A stretch of DNA of 9,342 nt, from contig JBBPYA010000284.1 of NCBI GenBank assembly GCA_038200385.1, positions 1 to 9,342 on the forward strand. The letters are read 5' to 3'. The stretch comes from JBBPYA01 sp038200385. Lineage in GTDB: Bacteria; Actinomycetota; Actinomycetes; Mycobacteriales; Geodermatophilaceae. Shown piece after piece: positions 7,521 through 9,342 of the stretch (within the stretch, counting starts at the first letter, position 1; each line of letters starts with the position of its first letter). Position numbers and translations under genes: made by a program. The notes beneath the pieces were generated by a model, which made no database searches, was not told the origin of the DNA, and saw nothing but the letters and a program-made list of their open reading frames with translations.

Positions 7521-8777
7521 GTGCGAACCGACCGGGAGCAGGCACAGGCGCTGGACCGCGCCGACCCGCTCGCGTCGTTCCGGGACCAAGTCGTCCGCGC
7601 CGACGACGGGCTGGTGTACCTCGACGGCAACTCCCTCGGCCGGCTCCCGGCCACGACCGCCCGGCGGCTGGCCGAGGCGGTCGACGACCAGTGGGGACGC
7701 GGGCTGATCCGGTCCTGGTCCCACTGGATCGAGCTGTCCGCGCAGATCGGCGACGAGATCGCCGCCGGCATCGTGCAGGCCGAACCGGGCGAGGTCGTGG
7801 TCTCGGACTCCACGACGGTCAACCTGTACAAGCTCGCCACCGCGGCGCTGGACGCCCGCCCGGACCGGCGGGTGCTGCTCTACGACGACGACAACTTCCC
7901 CACTGACAGCTACGTGTTCCAGGGTCTGGCCGCCGCCCGCGGGCTGGAACTGCGCGTCGTGCCGACCGATCTCGACCGTGGGCTGTCCACGGCGGCCGTC
8001 CGCGACGCCCTCGACAGCGACGTGGCGCTCGCGTCGTTCTCGCACGTCGCCTACCGCAGCGGTGCGCTCGCCGACCTCGCCGGCGTGACCGCGCTGGCCC
8101 ACGACGCGGGGGCGCTGGCGCTCTGGGACCTGTCGCACTCGGCCGGTTCGGTCCCGGTGGGACTGGCCGCAGCCGGCGCGGACCTGGCCGTCGGCTGCAG
8201 CTACAAGTACCTCTGCGGTGGCCCCGGGGCGCCGGCCTTCCTCTACGTCCGCCGCGACCTGCAGGACCAGTTGCGCCAGCCGATCTGGGGCTGGTTCGGG
8301 CAGCGGGACCAGTTCGACATGGACCAGTCCTACGACGCCGCGCCGGGGCTGGCCCGCTTCCTGGTCGGTACCCCGCCGGTGCTGTCGATGATCGCGATGC
8401 GGGAGGGCGTCCGGCTGGTGGCCGAGGCCGGCATCCAGGCGTTGCGCGCCAAGGGGATGGCGATGACGGCGTACCTCATCGAGCTGGCCGAGGCCTGGCT
8501 GGTGCCCCTCGGCTTCCGGCTGGCCTCCCCCGCGGACTCCGAGCGCCGCGGCTCGCACGTCACCCTGCACCACCCCGACGCCTGGCGGATCTGCCGGGCG
8601 CTGATCGAGGAGTACGACGTCGTCCCGGACTTCCGCACGCCTGACCGGCTGCGGCTCGGGCCGGCGCCGCTGACCACGTCGTACGACGAGGTCTGGGACG
8701 GGCTGGACCGGATCCGGCGGCTGGTCCAGGCCGGCGCGCACGAGCGCTACCCGGCCGACCGGTCCCGCATCACCTGA
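7521..8777 (+). CDS. kynU: kynureninase
   Basis: Encodes 418 residues, the usual length. Kynureninase is a cytoplasmic PLP enzyme that cleaves L-kynurenine to anthranilate and L-alanine (or 3-hydroxykynurenine to 3-hydroxyanthranilate) in tryptophan breakdown. Visible marks are YLDGNSLG (33-40), the region WSHW (66-69), Asp203 and His206 in LWDLSHSAG, and the Schiff-base lysine Lys229 in GCSYKYLCGGPG. The 26-residue gap from Asp203 to Lys229 equals that of the human enzyme (Asp250, Lys276). IWGWFGQ and the GTPPVLS loop follow. The GTG at 7521 has no Shine-Dalgarno but a -10-like TAGCCT 6 nt upstream, so a leaderless mRNA is likely. The divergent neighbour is an amidase; no dioxygenase or known kynurenine formamidase is in view, so those steps must be encoded elsewhere or not at all. 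Confidence 0.93.
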   Translation: MRTDREQAQALDRADPLASFRDQVVRADDGLVYLDGNSLGRLPATTARRLAEAVDDQWGRGLIRSWSHWIELSAQIGDEIAAGIVQAEPGEVVVSDSTTVNLYKLATAALDARPDRRVLLYDDDNFPTDSYVFQGLAAARGLELRVVPTDLDRGLSTAAVRDALDSDVALASFSHVAYRSGALADLAGVTALAHDAGALALWDLSHSAGSVPVGLAAAGADLAVGCSYKYLCGGPGAPAFLYVRRDLQDQLRQPIWGWFGQRDQFDMDQSYDAAPGLARFLVGTPPVLSMIAMREGVRLVAEAGIQALRAKGMAMTAYLIELAEAWLVPLGFRLASPADSERRGSHVTLHHPDAWRICRALIEEYDVVPDFRTPDRLRLGPAPLTTSYDEVWDGLDRIRRLVQAGAHERYPADRSRIT

Positions 8778-8795
8778 GCCTGCCGCTGCGGGCGC

Positions 8796-8841
8796 AGCCG
8801 GTCCGGGACATGCCCGGAGCCTGACCTAGGCTGGACCGGCT
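8796..8841 (+). terminator. inverted repeat after kynU, possible terminator
   Basis: agccggtcc (8796-8804) and ggaccggct (8833-8841) pair perfectly over 9 bp around 28 nt. An alternative, tighter hairpin pairs tccggg (8802-8807) with cccgga (8813-8818) around acatg. The two share bases and exclude each other. Position 18 bp after the kynU stop supports termination. The right arm reaches into the likely promoter of the next gene, so a regulatory role is also possible. Confidence 0.45.
8827..8832 (+). promoter_or_regulatory. -10 candidate for the carbonic anhydrase gene
   Basis: TAGGCT at 8827-8832 fits TAnnnT. A start near 8839 would leave a leader of about 33 nt with the AGAGGAG Shine-Dalgarno at 8861-8867. 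No convincing -35 element is seen. The agcct/aggct pentamers at 8818-8822 and 8828-8832 form a small dyad over it. Confidence 0.3.
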
Positions 8842-8871
8842 TCCATCCCATTCGCGGAAAAGAGGAGAACA

Positions 8872-9342
8872 GTGAGCGCCACCGACGAGTTGGTCCAGAA
8901 CGCCGCGCAGTACGCCGCCTCCTTCGATAAGGCGGAACTGCCGCTGCCACCCGCGAAGAAGGTCGCGGTCGTGGCCTGCATGGATGCCCGGCTGAACGTG
9001 TACGGCGTCCTGGGCCTGGCCGAGGGCGACGCGCACGTCATCCGCAACGCCGGCGGCGTGGTGACCCTGGACGTCCTGCGCAGCCTCGCGATCAGCCAGC
9101 GGTTGCTCGGCACCACCGAGATCGTGCTGATCCACCACACCGACTGCGGCATGCTGACCTTCCACGATGACGACTTCAAGGCCTCGATCCAGGAGGAGAC
9201 TGGCCTCAAGCCGGAGTGGTCGGCCAACGCCTTCGGCGACCTCGACACCGACGTCCGGCAGTCGATCAAGCGGATCCAGGCCGACCCGTTCATCCCCGTC
9301 AAGGACGGCGTGCGCGGCTTTGTGTACGGCGTGGAGGACGGC
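8872..9342 (+). CDS. beta-carbonic anhydrase, Rv1284-like (3' end cut by window)
   Basis: The window holds 157 residues and ends without a stop. The relative I recall, M. tuberculosis Rv1284, has about 163, so only a few residues should be missing. The enzyme interconverts CO2 and bicarbonate in the cytoplasm with a zinc ion. Zinc ligands are Cys36 in VACMDAR, His89 and Cys92 in IHHTDCGM. The Asp38-Arg40 catalytic dyad is present. HVIRNAGGVV, LRSLAISQRLLGT and the stretch DDDFKASIQEETGLKPEWS also match the Rv1284 type. GTG 8872 is preceded by AGAGGAG (8861-8867) with a 4-nt spacer. It follows kynU by 94 bp with its own promoter candidate, so it is probably a separate unit with no pathway link to kynurenine breakdown. 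Confidence 0.95.
   Translation, partial: MSATDELVQNAAQYAASFDKAELPLPPAKKVAVVACMDARLNVYGVLGLAEGDAHVIRNAGGVVTLDVLRSLAISQRLLGTTEIVLIHHTDCGMLTFHDDDFKASIQEETGLKPEWSANAFGDLDTDVRQSIKRIQADPFIPVKDGVRGFVYGVEDG

Noticed and set aside
7467..8741. Open frame of about 424 codons antisense to kynU.
   Set aside because: It is a mirror of kynureninase codons with low-complexity composition, no recognisable domain and no ribosome site.

Overview
The window is a stretch of high-GC actinobacterial chromosome. Codon third positions are almost all G or C, GTG starts are common, and several products resemble Mycobacterium tuberculosis proteins. One of these belongs to a mycothiol-dependent redox family, and mycothiol is an actinobacterial thiol. 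I cannot name the genus. Most genes look like housekeeping or ordinary metabolic genes. The only mobile-element trace is the 3' end of a transposase gene at the left edge.

Layout. Bases 1-134 are the tail of a transposase (+). An HSL-type alpha/beta hydrolase (-, 157-1044) is divergent from a DUF429 putative RNase H-fold protein (+, 1114-1800). The DUF429 gene converges through an inverted-repeat element (1806-1863) on a DsbA/FrnE-like thioredoxin-fold protein of the Rv2466c type (-, 1873-2505). That gene is divergent from the M1 aminopeptidase gene pepN (+, 2652-5198). The 146-bp spacer between them carries an SigR/SigH-like promoter candidate and two inverted repeats. After a strong hairpin (5248-5277), pepN converges on a two-gene unit on the minus strand: a small single-pass membrane protein (5735-5989) overlapping a DUF5130 protein (5344-5748). 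An amidase-signature enzyme (-, 6065-7483) is divergent from a kynureninase (+, 7521-8777). They share a 37-bp spacer built around a perfect 12-bp palindrome that can supply a -10 element in both directions. A beta-carbonic anhydrase of the Rv1284 type (+, from 8872) runs off the right edge.

How the genes work together. The Rv2466c-like gene, pepN and the DUF5130 gene keep the order and orientations I recall for Rv2466c, Rv2467 and Rv2468c of M. tuberculosis, so this is probably an old conserved block. Kynureninase makes anthranilate from kynurenine. The divergent amidase may act on a related aromatic amide, but nothing in the sequence fixes its substrate. No tryptophan dioxygenase or dedicated formamidase is present.

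I saw no tRNA, rRNA, CRISPR array, prophage or defence system. The less ordinary points are in the spacers: the compact shared promoter with a possible five-codon upstream ORF, a 17-bp tandem repeat spanning the DUF5130 stop codon, and the paired dyads upstream of pepN.
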